Shown one piece after another: positions 1 through 6,931 of a stretch of 25,545 bases of DNA. Location: assembly GCA_028691595.1 (NCBI GenBank), contig JAQUZA010000005.1, forward strand, positions 1-25,545, in the 5' to 3' direction. Position 1 is the stretch's first letter; every line of letters starts with the position of its first letter. The translations under genes were made by a program, and so were the position numbers. Below the pieces are notes generated by a model. The model saw nothing but the letters and a program-made list of their open reading frames with translations, did no database searches and was not told the DNA's origin. Origin of the DNA: Candidatus Rifleibacteriota bacterium (lineage in GTDB: Bacteria; Muiribacteriota; Ozemobacteria; Ozemobacterales; Ozemobacteraceae).

Positions 1-253
1 TTCTGTCGGGTTTCAGCTGGGCGGTCAGGTTTATGGTGAGATCATCTTTTTTCAGGACGATGTTGCCCTGAATAAGTTTAAGCAGGGAAATTTCGAGCTT
101 GGTGCCAATGTCTCTGCGGTCATTGTTAATGCCGGGGTCGCAAAAACTGCCGGCTTTAAAGATGGGATCATCGTTATGGTCGTTCCGGGCGGTGGGCTTA
201 TGTATGAGGCCACAATCAGCGGTCAGAAATTCACCTTCAAGGCGAAACGTTAA
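1..253 (+). CDS. SYLF (Ysc84-like) domain protein, C-terminal end only
   Basis: This is the 3' end of a gene that enters from the left edge; the reading frame begins at base 2 and the stop is TAA at 251-253. The visible 83 residues contain GFQLGGQVYGEIIFF, then a short helix (DDVALNKFKQGNFELGANVS) and a beta-rich tail ending in TFKAKR. This order (GxQxGGQ, a hydrophobic strand, then a KF...FxLGANxS segment) is the signature of the SYLF/Ysc84 domain, a lipid-binding domain found in many secreted or outer-membrane-associated bacterial proteins. The N-terminus is missing, so a signal peptide cannot be checked. Family assignment is good; the cellular role is not known from the sequence. Confidence 0.75.
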   Translation, partial: SVGFQLGGQVYGEIIFFQDDVALNKFKQGNFELGANVSAVIVNAGVAKTAGFKDGIIVMVVPGGGLMYEATISGQKFTFKAKR

Positions 254-283
254 TAATTATCGCCGGCCTTTGGCGACAATGCC

Positions 284-306
284 GGCCGAAGCTCTTTTGA
301 GCGGCC
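284..306 (+). terminator. Possible weak hairpin after the SYLF gene
   Basis: GGCC (284-287) and GCTC (291-294) pair with GAGC (299-302) and GGCC (303-306) around a TTTT loop, leaving a three-base bulge on one side. Just upstream, two copies of GCCGGC (262-267 and 281-286) could form a competing hairpin. No T tract follows, so if it acts it is more likely an attenuator or mRNA-stabilising hairpin than a true intrinsic terminator. Confidence 0.3.
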
Positions 307-333
307 TATTAATGACATATAAATGGAGAAAAA

Positions 334-945
334 ATGAAGAAAATTAAGAGGGTTTTTACTGGCTGTATGTTTCTGTTCACAGGCACTTTTTTGCTTTTAA
401 ATGCAGGTGAATCGATTGCTCAACCTGCCATGAACGGCGGAGCTGGTATGCGTCAAGCCGGTGGTGGTATGCAGATGGGAGCTCTGCGCACTGCGCAACA
501 GCAGAAACTGCAGGACTTTCTGGCTGCTGAGGAGGCTGAGGGTAAAGAATTCATGGAATCTATGGCCGGAAAGCCGAAGTCAGAATTAATAACGGCTTTA
601 AAAGACTTTAAAACCAGGCAATATGAGAAGAATACTGCATTTCGCCAGCAACTGCAGGAAGAACGTCTTGCCACGCTCGAAGCCGGTTTTGCTGCTCGAC
701 CTGGTGCAAACCCCGCCATGAAAGAGCATGCTCTAAGCAGATTCAGCGAAAACTACGAAGAAATTAAAGCTTTCTTTGCCGGAAAACACCAGGAAAACAT
801 GGACTTTCTCGACCGGGTTAACTCTGATGCAACACTCGACGGGCAGGCTCTCAACTCAGAGTTACAGCGCTTTTTTCAGGGTCAGAAAGAGTCGGCAAAA
901 GCCTATATGGACCAGAAGAAGTCTCAGGGCATGCAGAAGCGCTGA
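334..945 (+). CDS. Secreted helical protein with four 22-residue repeats
   Basis: The 203-residue product has a Sec signal peptide (about residues 1-29, basic MKKIKR start then a hydrophobic run ending near SIA). A short Gly/Met/Gln-rich stretch (33-50) follows, and the rest is predicted helical and highly charged. I see four related segments at about 58-79, 88-109, 143-164 and 176-197. Each starts with a [KEA][LI][QK]xF pattern and carries a second aromatic residue exactly 11 positions later (F62/F73, F92/F103, F147/F158, F180/Y191). This suggests repeated amphipathic helices, perhaps a periplasmic chaperone-like or surface-binding protein. I do not recognise the family. The start at 334 follows a GGAG 8 bases upstream. 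No enzyme motif is visible. Confidence 0.8.
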   Translation: MKKIKRVFTGCMFLFTGTFLLLNAGESIAQPAMNGGAGMRQAGGGMQMGALRTAQQQKLQDFLAAEEAEGKEFMESMAGKPKSELITALKDFKTRQYEKNTAFRQQLQEERLATLEAGFAARPGANPAMKEHALSRFSENYEEIKAFFAGKHQENMDFLDRVNSDATLDGQALNSELQRFFQGQKESAKAYMDQKKSQGMQKR

Positions 946-1002
946 TACTGTTTTACAACGACTCGTTTTTGCAGCCAGGTTATTCTTTTGCAGTAAGTTC
1001 TT

Positions 1003-1265
1003 TCATGAAAACCGCGCGTCATTGAGTCGCCAATAAGCACGAGTACCTTTGAATTCAGAGTTATCCTCGGCAATAGATTACAGTTGTTGCTGGCAGCATG
1101 CATCAGAGCCGTCCATTCGTAGCTGTCTCTGGTGTTTGCGTCGGCTCCATTCTTGATTAATTCAGCGACTTCGAGTGGGCCTTGATGTCGAGCAGCTTCC
1201 ATCAATTGTGTTGGACAACTGACATTATGGCATTGACTGTCGCGGTGAATTGTATCAGACACCAT
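1003..1265 (-). pseudogene. Truncated, frameshifted ankyrin-repeat gene
   Basis: Reading the minus strand from ATG at 1265, the product shows one good ankyrin repeat: TQLMEAARHQGPLEVAELIK then NGADANTRDSYEWTALMHAA. After ASNN (near 1090-1080) the ankyrin pattern is lost in this frame. In a different frame a plausible ankyrin-protein tail appears (AEDNSEFKGTRAYWRLNDA) and ends at TGA, 1003-1005. A stop lies just before that tail in its own frame, so a simple single-base sequencing error does not fully join the two parts; an internal deletion is more likely. The start has a strong Shine-Dalgarno (GAGGAG). In the original frame the open frame runs on to 924 with no domain-like sequence. Called a pseudogene by inference. 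Confidence 0.6.
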
Positions 1266-1356
1266 TGAGTCTCCTCATTTCTTTTCTCATAAACCTACGG
1301 GGCAATTTCTTCTATGAAATGTCCTGACTTTCGGCAGGTCGCCAGAAAGTGATAAT

Positions 1357-1376
1357 AGCAGATAACCTTATCTGCT
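1357..1376. promoter_or_regulatory. 20-bp palindrome (candidate operator)
   Basis: AGCAGATAA (1357-1365), a 2-base centre CC, and TTATCTGCT (1368-1376) form a perfect dyad of two 9-bp arms. It sits in the non-coding space between the divergent ankyrin pseudogene and the gene at 1504, about 55 bp upstream of the -35 box of the latter. No T tract follows on the plus strand, so it looks more like a protein-binding site than a terminator. The regulator is unknown. Confidence 0.5.
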
Positions 1377-1431
1377 GCCAAACTTAACACATGCTAAATA
1401 CGCAATGCGTCTTGTGGGCTTCAATGGTGCG

Positions 1432-1460
1432 TTGACGCAGAAGTTAGAATGGAATAGAAT
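1432..1460 (+). promoter_or_regulatory. Sigma-70-type promoter for the 1504 gene
   Basis: TTGACG (1432-1437), a 17-bp spacer and TAGAAT (1455-1460) match the housekeeping consensus at 5 of 6 bases in each box. Transcription would start near 1467, giving a leader of about 37 nt that contains the Shine-Dalgarno AGGGG before ATG 1504. Confidence 0.65.
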
Positions 1461-1503
1461 GATGCAGACACAAAATAGTGCCTTAAAAAGGGGAAAAGTA
1501 TAA

Positions 1504-2508
1504 ATGTTTTCTGCAAAGCCTTTCTGGTGTAAGCGGTTTTCATCTTTTTTGCTGTCAAAATTAATGCTGGTCGTTGTGATTTTGGGGTTGCCGGGCTACG
1601 TCAGCGCGGCATCTTACGATGCCGAAACGATATCGATGTTTACCATGAATTCAGCCACGGCTTTAAAGCGCATTCGTAACGGTTCTTTTTCTGTTCTATA
1701 TCGCGGCTTTGGTTCACGGAAGTCCGGTGAGATCGATCGTGACGAGCTTCTTGGCTTCAGGTTTCTTCTTGATCTGACTCACCAATCACGTGGCTTGCGT
1801 AGTTTGGTTGAAAAAAATCAAGAGGCCGGAATGTCATCTGAAGAAGCGTTTAAAAACGCCCGAACCCGGCACACCCAAATTCTACAGAAGATATTTAAAA
1901 CAGTTGATTCAACCAGAGACCTTTACGAGAACCGCCCGGGAAAATTTGAAGCAAGTAAGGCCGGCGTGCCTGACCCTGAAACCCATTTTATTTTTACTTC
2001 ACCAAGAATCGGTGTTGCCAGAATGTATGGGCCAATTGTGCTGGTAATCCAAGAAACAAGGCCGCGCGGCATGGACCTTAACGGCATTGCCCGCGATGCA
2101 AGATATTATTCTCTGGCAAGATTTTTAAAGAATATCAGTGATGCTGATTTTAGAATGATTCTCGCTGATTATGTCGCTGACAGAGACGAATACGTCATTC
2201 CATCATATATTTATCCTGTTGATGTTTCGGGTTTGATTGTTCACAGTCCTTCAGCGGTAGTCATTGGTAATCGTGTGGCAGTTCCTCCGCCAGCGGTTCG
2301 CAGGGTTTATCGCAAGTATCAGCGCAAAGGGGCTATGGTTATCGATGTTTTTGACGGCAAGGATCGCCTGATCTCGCGCCTTTGTGCCGCTCCATCGGTT
2401 GCTGTAATAGATTCAGATGAAGTTCGTTCCCCCGATAAATTGCCGCGCTACATTCAGCAGGCATGGGAAGACTACCTTAAAACAAAGCGAACCGCTGCCC
2501 GCCGGTGA
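1504..2508 (+). CDS. Secreted protein with ADP-ribosyltransferase-like motifs
   Basis: The 334-residue product has a signal peptide (about 1-36, ending near GYVSAAS). Three segments in order resemble the R-S-E class of ADP-ribosyltransferase folds (cholera-toxin type): VLYRGF with Arg67; HFIFTSPRIGVARMYG (161-176), like the STS strand and the helix after it; and DEYVIPSYIYPVDVSG (228-243), like the E-containing turn before the conserved I-P-x-x-I-x-G strand, with Glu229 as candidate catalytic residue. A helical region (about 70-155) separates the first two motifs and makes the spacing longer than usual. The middle Ser of STS is Thr-Ser here. This is motif matching by eye; the protein could be an inactive relative or unrelated. 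It has its own promoter, and tilS follows 39 bp downstream. Confidence 0.7.
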   Translation: MFSAKPFWCKRFSSFLLSKLMLVVVILGLPGYVSAASYDAETISMFTMNSATALKRIRNGSFSVLYRGFGSRKSGEIDRDELLGFRFLLDLTHQSRGLRSLVEKNQEAGMSSEEAFKNARTRHTQILQKIFKTVDSTRDLYENRPGKFEASKAGVPDPETHFIFTSPRIGVARMYGPIVLVIQETRPRGMDLNGIARDARYYSLARFLKNISDADFRMILADYVADRDEYVIPSYIYPVDVSGLIVHSPSAVVIGNRVAVPPPAVRRVYRKYQRKGAMVIDVFDGKDRLISRLCAAPSVAVIDSDEVRSPDKLPRYIQQAWEDYLKTKRTAARR

Positions 2509-2547
2509 TCGGGGTATGTCTGCCGGCCAACAGGTTTATGGGTTGTA

Positions 2548-3972
2548 ATGAAGGTTAAAGCACTGCAACAGAGACTTCTCTCTTTGATGACCCGACCACC
2601 CGAGGTCAGAAAAATTGCTGCTGCGGTTTCCGGTGGTTGTGATTCAGTGGCAATGCTGTTATTGCTGCGTGAGTGGTGCAGAATGCGCCATATCAAGCTC
2701 TATGTTTTTCATGTAGATCATAGCCTGCGCTCTGTCAGTGGTGAAGACTCTCTCTGGGTCAAAAACCTTGCAACAAGACTTGGTCTGGAATTTTTTATGC
2801 GAAAAGCCTGCCCGGGCAGCTTTTCTTCAGATCACAAAGTTGGCAGTGAGGCCTGGGCAAGGGAGTTCAGATATAATTCGTTCATCGAGATGCTTGACGA
2901 ATCAGGGGCAGACATTGTCGCTACCGGTCACAATGCTGACGATCAGGCAGAGACTGTGTTGATGCGTCTGATGCGGGGTTGTTCATGGCAAGGACTTGGA
3001 GGCATCAACAGTCGTATTCGTCTCAAGTTGAATGGGCGTGAACTGCGAGTTTGGCGGCCGCTTTTAAACGTCGCCAGAATCGAGCTTGAACGGTTGTTAC
3101 TTGATTCCGGGCAAAGCTGGCGCGAAGACGAAACAAATCAGACCCTGCAATATTCACGCAATCGGGTTAGACACCAGTTACTGCCGCTGATGAATGAGCT
3201 GCAGGGTGGTTCGACACGACATATTGTGGCTCTAAGTGCCGATGCCAGACAGTTGCAGCATCGTCTGGCCAGGCAGGCTCGCGCATTCATCAAAAAATTT
3301 GCAACCGGGTCAGAGTTAAAGGTTTACATAACACCAGAATGTACCTTGCGGCGTGAAATTATTCGGCGCTGGCTTTGTGTTGATGATCGTTCATTGAGGG
3401 TGGACCGTACTCTGATTTCCAGGGTGGATCAGCTCTGGAGAAAAAAATGTCTGGTCGACCGCGTTGTGTACAAAGAATTTTGCGTTAAAAGGCTTAGTGA
3501 TCGCCTGATTGTCGAGGAAAATCTGACGGGGTACTCCGCGTGTGAATCGGAAAATTCTGTACCCACAGATTGTGCCGGAAGAGACTTCAAAGCGCTTCTA
3601 CAAAAGGATCAGCGTGTCGAAGTTAATGGCTGGAAGTTTTCTCTGGATAAACCGGCAGGAGATTTGGGCAATAATGCAAGCTTTTTTTTCATTCCGGCTG
3701 AATATGCCCATGATCTGCAGATTCGCTTTCGTCAGCCGGGTGACCGGTTTTATCCGGCCGGTGGCAATGGTGGTAAAAAGCTTGCCAGATGGCTGATTGA
3801 CCAGAAAATACCTGTCGGGTTGCGTGACCTGCTGCCGCTTGTCGCTTCGACAAACAACGTTCTTCTGGTTGCGGGTTATGTACACAGTCGTTTTTTGAAA
3901 TTAGAACCCGGCCCGGATGGACTGTGGCTGAAAGTTGTGTCGCCAGAAGAAATAATCAGCGGAAAAACATGA
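2548..3972 (+). CDS. tilS: tRNA(Ile)-lysidine synthase
   Basis: TilS converts cytidine 34 of the CAU-anticodon tRNA-Ile to lysidine using ATP and lysine, so that the tRNA reads AUA instead of AUG; it is essential in most bacteria and acts in the cytoplasm. The 474-residue product shows the N-type ATP pyrophosphatase P-loop SGGCDS (28-33), HVDHS (55-59) and GHNADDQAET (127-136), all hallmarks of the family. The C-terminal TilS domain is also present, with PGDRFYPAGG and KKLARWLIDQKIP at about 397-425. The length is slightly above the usual 430-470. The start ATG 2548 has only a weak Shine-Dalgarno; the gene is probably co-transcribed with the one ending at 2508. Its 3' end overlaps the convergent gene at 3956 by 17 bp. 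Confidence 0.96.
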   Translation: MKVKALQQRLLSLMTRPPEVRKIAAAVSGGCDSVAMLLLLREWCRMRHIKLYVFHVDHSLRSVSGEDSLWVKNLATRLGLEFFMRKACPGSFSSDHKVGSEAWAREFRYNSFIEMLDESGADIVATGHNADDQAETVLMRLMRGCSWQGLGGINSRIRLKLNGRELRVWRPLLNVARIELERLLLDSGQSWREDETNQTLQYSRNRVRHQLLPLMNELQGGSTRHIVALSADARQLQHRLARQARAFIKKFATGSELKVYITPECTLRREIIRRWLCVDDRSLRVDRTLISRVDQLWRKKCLVDRVVYKEFCVKRLSDRLIVEENLTGYSACESENSVPTDCAGRDFKALLQKDQRVEVNGWKFSLDKPAGDLGNNASFFFIPAEYAHDLQIRFRQPGDRFYPAGGNGGKKLARWLIDQKIPVGLRDLLPLVASTNNVLLVAGYVHSRFLKLEPGPDGLWLKVVSPEEIISGKT

Positions 3973-4333
3973 TTTTGTCGGGATTGCTGCTGTGAGCTCT
4001 TGCCTGCATTTTGCGGTTGATTCCCTGGCCGGTGACGCTGGCTTTGAAAACCCAGGTTTTGTCGTCGCTTTCAGTGCTGTCGAGGCGCATGATTATTCCC
4101 GGCATGATTTCTTTGTTCATTGGTTGCGGCTGACGTTGCGAATTGCTGCTTAGTTGCTGCATCTGCATTATTATTGCTGATTCCATCTGGTAATCGGCAG
4201 CGATAAGGGTGGTCGCCGGAATCAGCGGCGATGACTCCATGCTGCTGAGAAACCAGGCGATCACAATAATTGTCAGGGTCAGGCCTGTTGAAAGCACCAG
4301 GTTACGAGTTGCGCCAGTATCAGTTAAGATCAT
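3956..4333 (-). CDS. Small membrane-anchored protein in a prepilin cluster
   Basis: The 125-residue product has one N-terminal transmembrane segment (about 11-31), then a Gln/Met-rich helix (DYQMESAIIMQMQQ) and a beta-rich C-terminal part with TWVFKASVTGQG. The overall plan (short N-terminus, hydrophobic helix, small globular tail) is like a minor pilin, but no prepilin cleavage motif is visible. It is the last gene of a three-gene minus-strand cluster, starts within the end of the upstream gene (14-bp overlap), and has a GAGG Shine-Dalgarno. A role in the same pseudopilus as its neighbours is inferred from position only. Confidence 0.7.
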   Translation of the reverse strand: MILTDTGATRNLVLSTGLTLTIIVIAWFLSSMESSPLIPATTLIAADYQMESAIIMQMQQLSSNSQRQPQPMNKEIMPGIIMRLDSTESDDKTWVFKASVTGQGINRKMQARAHSSNPDKIMFFR

Positions 4334-4790
4334 TGTTTATACCTCGTAATGCAAATGAGGTGAAAAACGGAATATCCATAGGGTCAGAGGGCAATATTTT
4401 AACCGTCAGAAGGTTTTTAAGATTTTCGTCAGTGGTAAAAGACGCGGACTCGACTCTTTCAAGAAGTACCAGACTGGTTCCCTGGTTGTCGAAGCGCTGC
4501 AGTTGCCCGCCAGTCAGAGCATACCGGCTTACAAGATCGCTGTTACAGTCGAGCAGAGTGACGCTGTCTGATGCCGGTTCGGCGACGGCAGCAATCTGCG
4601 AATCTTCACGCATGTTTGTCAGTATAAGGTTGTAGCTCTGGGTTATGTCGAATCCTTTGCCACTTGCCGGATTTCTGACGTTGTAAAACTGAATTATCGC
4701 AATAACGGTGGCTGCGATCAGGCAAAAGAAGGCCAACCAGAGGATTCCTTCGAAAGAGAGTTCGCCGCTGTGGTGTTTTGTGGTTTTCAT
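4320..4790 (-). CDS. Prepilin-like protein (GspJ/PilW-like, degenerate leader)
   Basis: The 156-residue product starts with a hydrophilic segment, then a hydrophobic helix at about 12-37 (SFEGILWLAFFCLIAAT). A Glu lies at the beginning of the helix, but the usual G-F/M-x-x-x-E cleavage context is missing. The C-terminal half (SLVLLERVESASFTTDENL, then LLTVKILPSD) resembles the strand pattern of GspJ/PilW-type minor pseudopilins, which commonly read LLExVxsxxFxY. It overlaps the upstream gene by 4 bp and the downstream gene by 14 bp, so all three are translationally coupled. Classification as a minor pseudopilin is inference; whether PilD could process it is doubtful. Confidence 0.65.
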   Translation of the reverse strand: MKTTKHHSGELSFEGILWLAFFCLIAATVIAIIQFYNVRNPASGKGFDITQSYNLILTNMREDSQIAAVAEPASDSVTLLDCNSDLVSRYALTGGQLQRFDNQGTSLVLLERVESASFTTDENLKNLLTVKILPSDPMDIPFFTSFALRGINNDLN

Positions 4791-5320
4791 TCTTCGCCTT
4801 CTGTGCGGGTTTGAAAGTTTTTTTGCGGTAGAAGGCGCTCAAAAAACACCTTCATTGTTCGCCCCTCTTTTTGGTATGTTATGTAAACTATTGCCTTGAA
4901 AAGACTCTCGTCGAGGTAATACGTGTCGATTTGACACTTGTATGGTTTTAGCGACCAGAACAGTTGTGAGTCGTCATTTTCGGTAATACTTTCGCCAGAA
5001 GGTGAAATGGTTCTAAAATATTGACTCACCGGTTCAACGTGCTCGGCAGATTGAACGACTGGCTCAGAATAACTCATGGCCGGAAGATAGGAGGGGTCCT
5101 GAGCTCTTTTGGCAACGATAGTCTCTACTACATGGTGCGCGAGAAGGGTTGCCATGTATTCCTGCTGGTTGCTCTGCCTGGGTGGGCTGCCGATTCTGAA
5201 GATGAAAACAATCGGATACATCGCAGCCGAAAGAACGGCGAGCGCTAAAAGCAGCTCCATCAGACTGGTTCCGCGATACTGACGGCATAGTGGTAACAGA
5301 TTGACTCGAAAAACTTTCAT
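4787..5320 (-). CDS. Minor prepilin (GspI/PilV-like)
   Basis: With the start at ATG 5320 the product is 177 residues. YRGTSLMELLLALAVLSAAM shows a type IV prepilin N-terminal motif: cleavage after Gly, small/hydrophobic residues, and Glu at mature position 5, followed by the hydrophobic assembly helix. The rest (EYMATLLAHHVVETIVAKR, then a soluble domain) looks like the GspI/PilV class, where the first helix is followed by an aligned E/R-rich segment. A longer frame back to 5377 would need a TTG and adds no conserved sequence; the ATG at 5320 is favoured because an extended -10 promoter lies 7 nt before it. First gene of the three-gene cluster ending at 3956. Confidence 0.8.
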   Translation of the reverse strand: MKVFRVNLLPLCRQYRGTSLMELLLALAVLSAAMYPIVFIFRIGSPPRQSNQQEYMATLLAHHVVETIVAKRAQDPSYLPAMSYSEPVVQSAEHVEPVSQYFRTISPSGESITENDDSQLFWSLKPYKCQIDTYYLDESLFKAIVYITYQKEGRTMKVFFERLLPQKNFQTRTEGEE

Positions 5321-5327
5321 GCCGTCG

Positions 5328-5336
5328 ATTATATCA
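5328..5336 (-). promoter_or_regulatory. Extended -10 promoter, leaderless start at 5320
   Basis: On the minus strand TGATATAAT is an extended -10 element (TGn-TATAAT) with a perfect TATAAT. No good -35 box is present at 17 bp, which extended -10 promoters tolerate. Only 7 nt separate the hexamer from ATG 5320, so transcription would begin at or within a base of the start codon. Confidence 0.55.
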
Positions 5337-5451
5337 CGGAGCGGTCTTTTCGCCTGAAACTTTTTTGTGCAATTCAAACTGTCCTATTAACTTCGCGAGG
5401 TTTTTTGCCGATGGTCATCGCAGTAATAAAAGCTCAGGAAGGAGCGGGGTA

Positions 5452-6078
5452 ATGTTTAAAAACTATCAGGTATTTCTGGCGCTGGTTTTGAGCCTGTCGC
5501 TGTTGACGGCGGTGGGTTGCGGAACAAAGAGCACCCTCAGAGGCACAATAGTTGGAACGGTCGTAGATTCACAGACCGGCATCGGAATCTCGGGAGCCAC
5601 GGTGGTTACCTCGCCGACCACCTCGTCAGTGCAGACTGACATCAATGGCAGTTTTACGCTTGCCGATATCGAGCCTGGCGTTTACACGGTTACTGCGCAT
5701 GCAACTGATTTTAACTCGAATTCTTTGACTGTCAGTGTTGACAGTGGGCTTTCAGCCACAACTCACGTTGTTCTTGTTTCAATGGGTGGAAGTTTTTCGC
5801 GCAACATTCTGCCGGTTCTCAATGTTAACTGCGCAATAGTCGGCTGTCATAACGATAGCTCTGCTGCTGCCGGTCTCAGGCTTAACAGTTACAGCAACCT
5901 GATGAAAGGTTCAAAATCAGGGGCGGTAATATTGCCTTATGATGCTCAAACCAGCAAGCTGGTGCGCCGCATCAAGGGTATAGAAACTCCAAGAATGCCC
6001 AAAGACCGACCTTCAATTTCGACCTCGGACCAGGGTCTTATTACCAATTGGATAAACGGTGGAGCACGCAACAACTAA
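5452..6078 (+). CDS. Lipoprotein with carboxypeptidase-regulatory-like and cytochrome-c-like domains
   Basis: The 208-residue product has a lipoprotein signal ending at Cys23 (LLTAVGC). Residues about 30-110 form a CarboxypepD_reg/SpaA-like beta-sandwich: GTIVGTVVDSQTGIGISGAT, then a DINGSFTLADIEPGVYTV core. Residues about 113-208 look like the cytochrome-c-like domain common in planctomycete and related proteins: FSRNILPVLNVNCAIVGCHN, GLRLNSYSNLMKGS, then RMPKDRP and WINGGA. The heme motif is C127-x4-C132-H133, one residue longer than the normal CXXCH; Met182 could be the second ligand. The start at 5452 has a strong AAGGAG; a longer frame from 5365 lacks one. Probably outer-membrane or periplasmic; a redox role is inferred. 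Confidence 0.85.
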   Translation: MFKNYQVFLALVLSLSLLTAVGCGTKSTLRGTIVGTVVDSQTGIGISGATVVTSPTTSSVQTDINGSFTLADIEPGVYTVTAHATDFNSNSLTVSVDSGLSATTHVVLVSMGGSFSRNILPVLNVNCAIVGCHNDSSAAAGLRLNSYSNLMKGSKSGAVILPYDAQTSKLVRRIKGIETPRMPKDRPSISTSDQGLITNWINGGARNN

Positions 6079-6108
6079 TAGTTGTTTCATGAATATCAGG
6101 AGATTTAA

Positions 6109-6891
6109 ATGAAGAATGTCAGACTGGGTATGATTGTGGCGGGATTTCTGGTGGTTGGTGGCACGGTGTTTGTCTCTTCTTCGTTTGCAGGCACAGATAA
6201 CTCCACTGGCCTGCAGGTTATAAGACATGATGGCCGGGCGAATGCCTCTGCCAGAAGCGTGAGAGCTGTCAGGCCGGTTCAGGCTTTGACCGGTGCTGAA
6301 GATAAAGTCGTTCTCGTGGCTCCCCCGGGCGAACTGCCGGTGGCTTCAAGTCATATGGTTACGTCTCTCAAACCGGTGGCTCCAGCCACTGGCAAAAAAT
6401 TGGCTGCTGCCAAAGCTTCCAGGAAGCTCGTGCCGGCAAAAGCTGAAGCCAAAGTTGTTGTCAGCAACAAAGTCGAAACAGCCCAGGCACCTGCGGCCAA
6501 GGTTGATCCAAAAAATCTCTTCACTCTTGTCAGGCTTCTGAATTACGCCCCGCACCCGCTTACCGAAGAGCTTCTCAAAAAGGCCCCCCTGACAATGAAC
6601 GGTAATAATTACTGGTTTTCTCTTAAATACGATGAAGACTGGAAAGTTATTACTGATGACGAAGCTTATATTCAGGGTATCAGTTTCGAAATCGATGTAA
6701 TGGAAAACAATAAGAAAGTTCGCAGCATGAAGACTCCCAAAGTTGCTATCAATGCTGCCAAAGTGAAAAAGGGCCAGGTTCTTGGCATTGCCGAAGTTGC
6801 GCCTTACAAATTCACCATCAAAGTTGAAGAAGTGACAAAAAATAAAAAAGGTATTTCAGAACTCGTATTCAAGCTCGACCTGTTAGGCTGA
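6109..6891 (+). CDS. Secreted Ala/Lys-rich protein of unknown function, upstream of motAB
   Basis: The 260-residue product has a signal peptide (about 1-27, ending SSSFAG). A low-complexity Ala/Val/Lys/Pro-rich region follows (about 60-135), which may span or bind the cell wall. The C-terminal 120 residues look folded (NLFTLVRLLNYAPHPLTEEL, then NYWFSLKYDEDWKVITDDEA and a beta-rich end). It lies 41 bp before motA in the same direction, with an AGGAG Shine-Dalgarno at its own start, so it may be part of the motor or envelope unit. I do not recognise the family; alternative is a peptidoglycan-associated structural protein. Confidence 0.75.
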   Translation: MKNVRLGMIVAGFLVVGGTVFVSSSFAGTDNSTGLQVIRHDGRANASARSVRAVRPVQALTGAEDKVVLVAPPGELPVASSHMVTSLKPVAPATGKKLAAAKASRKLVPAKAEAKVVVSNKVETAQAPAAKVDPKNLFTLVRLLNYAPHPLTEELLKKAPLTMNGNNYWFSLKYDEDWKVITDDEAYIQGISFEIDVMENNKKVRSMKTPKVAINAAKVKKGQVLGIAEVAPYKFTIKVEEVTKNKKGISELVFKLDLLG

Positions 6892-6931
6892 GTTCTTAAA
6901 AACCTACGCTGCCAGTCAGGAGAATTCTCTT

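Noticed and set aside
295..323. Promoter-like TTTTGA-17-TATAAA before the 334 gene
   Set aside because: The -35 match is only 3 of 6, and a start from it would remove the GGAG needed for translation.
453..719. Minus-strand open frame inside the 334 gene
   Set aside because: Cys/Ser/Ala-rich antisense shadow of a gene with a clear signal peptide and repeats.
924..1002. Continuation of the ankyrin frame to 924
   Set aside because: After the ankyrin repeat the in-frame sequence has no ankyrin pattern; the better tail lies in another frame and stops at 1003.
5365..5451. Earlier start for the lipoprotein gene
   Set aside because: It would put 29 hydrophilic residues before a good lipoprotein signal, while ATG 5452 has a strong Shine-Dalgarno.
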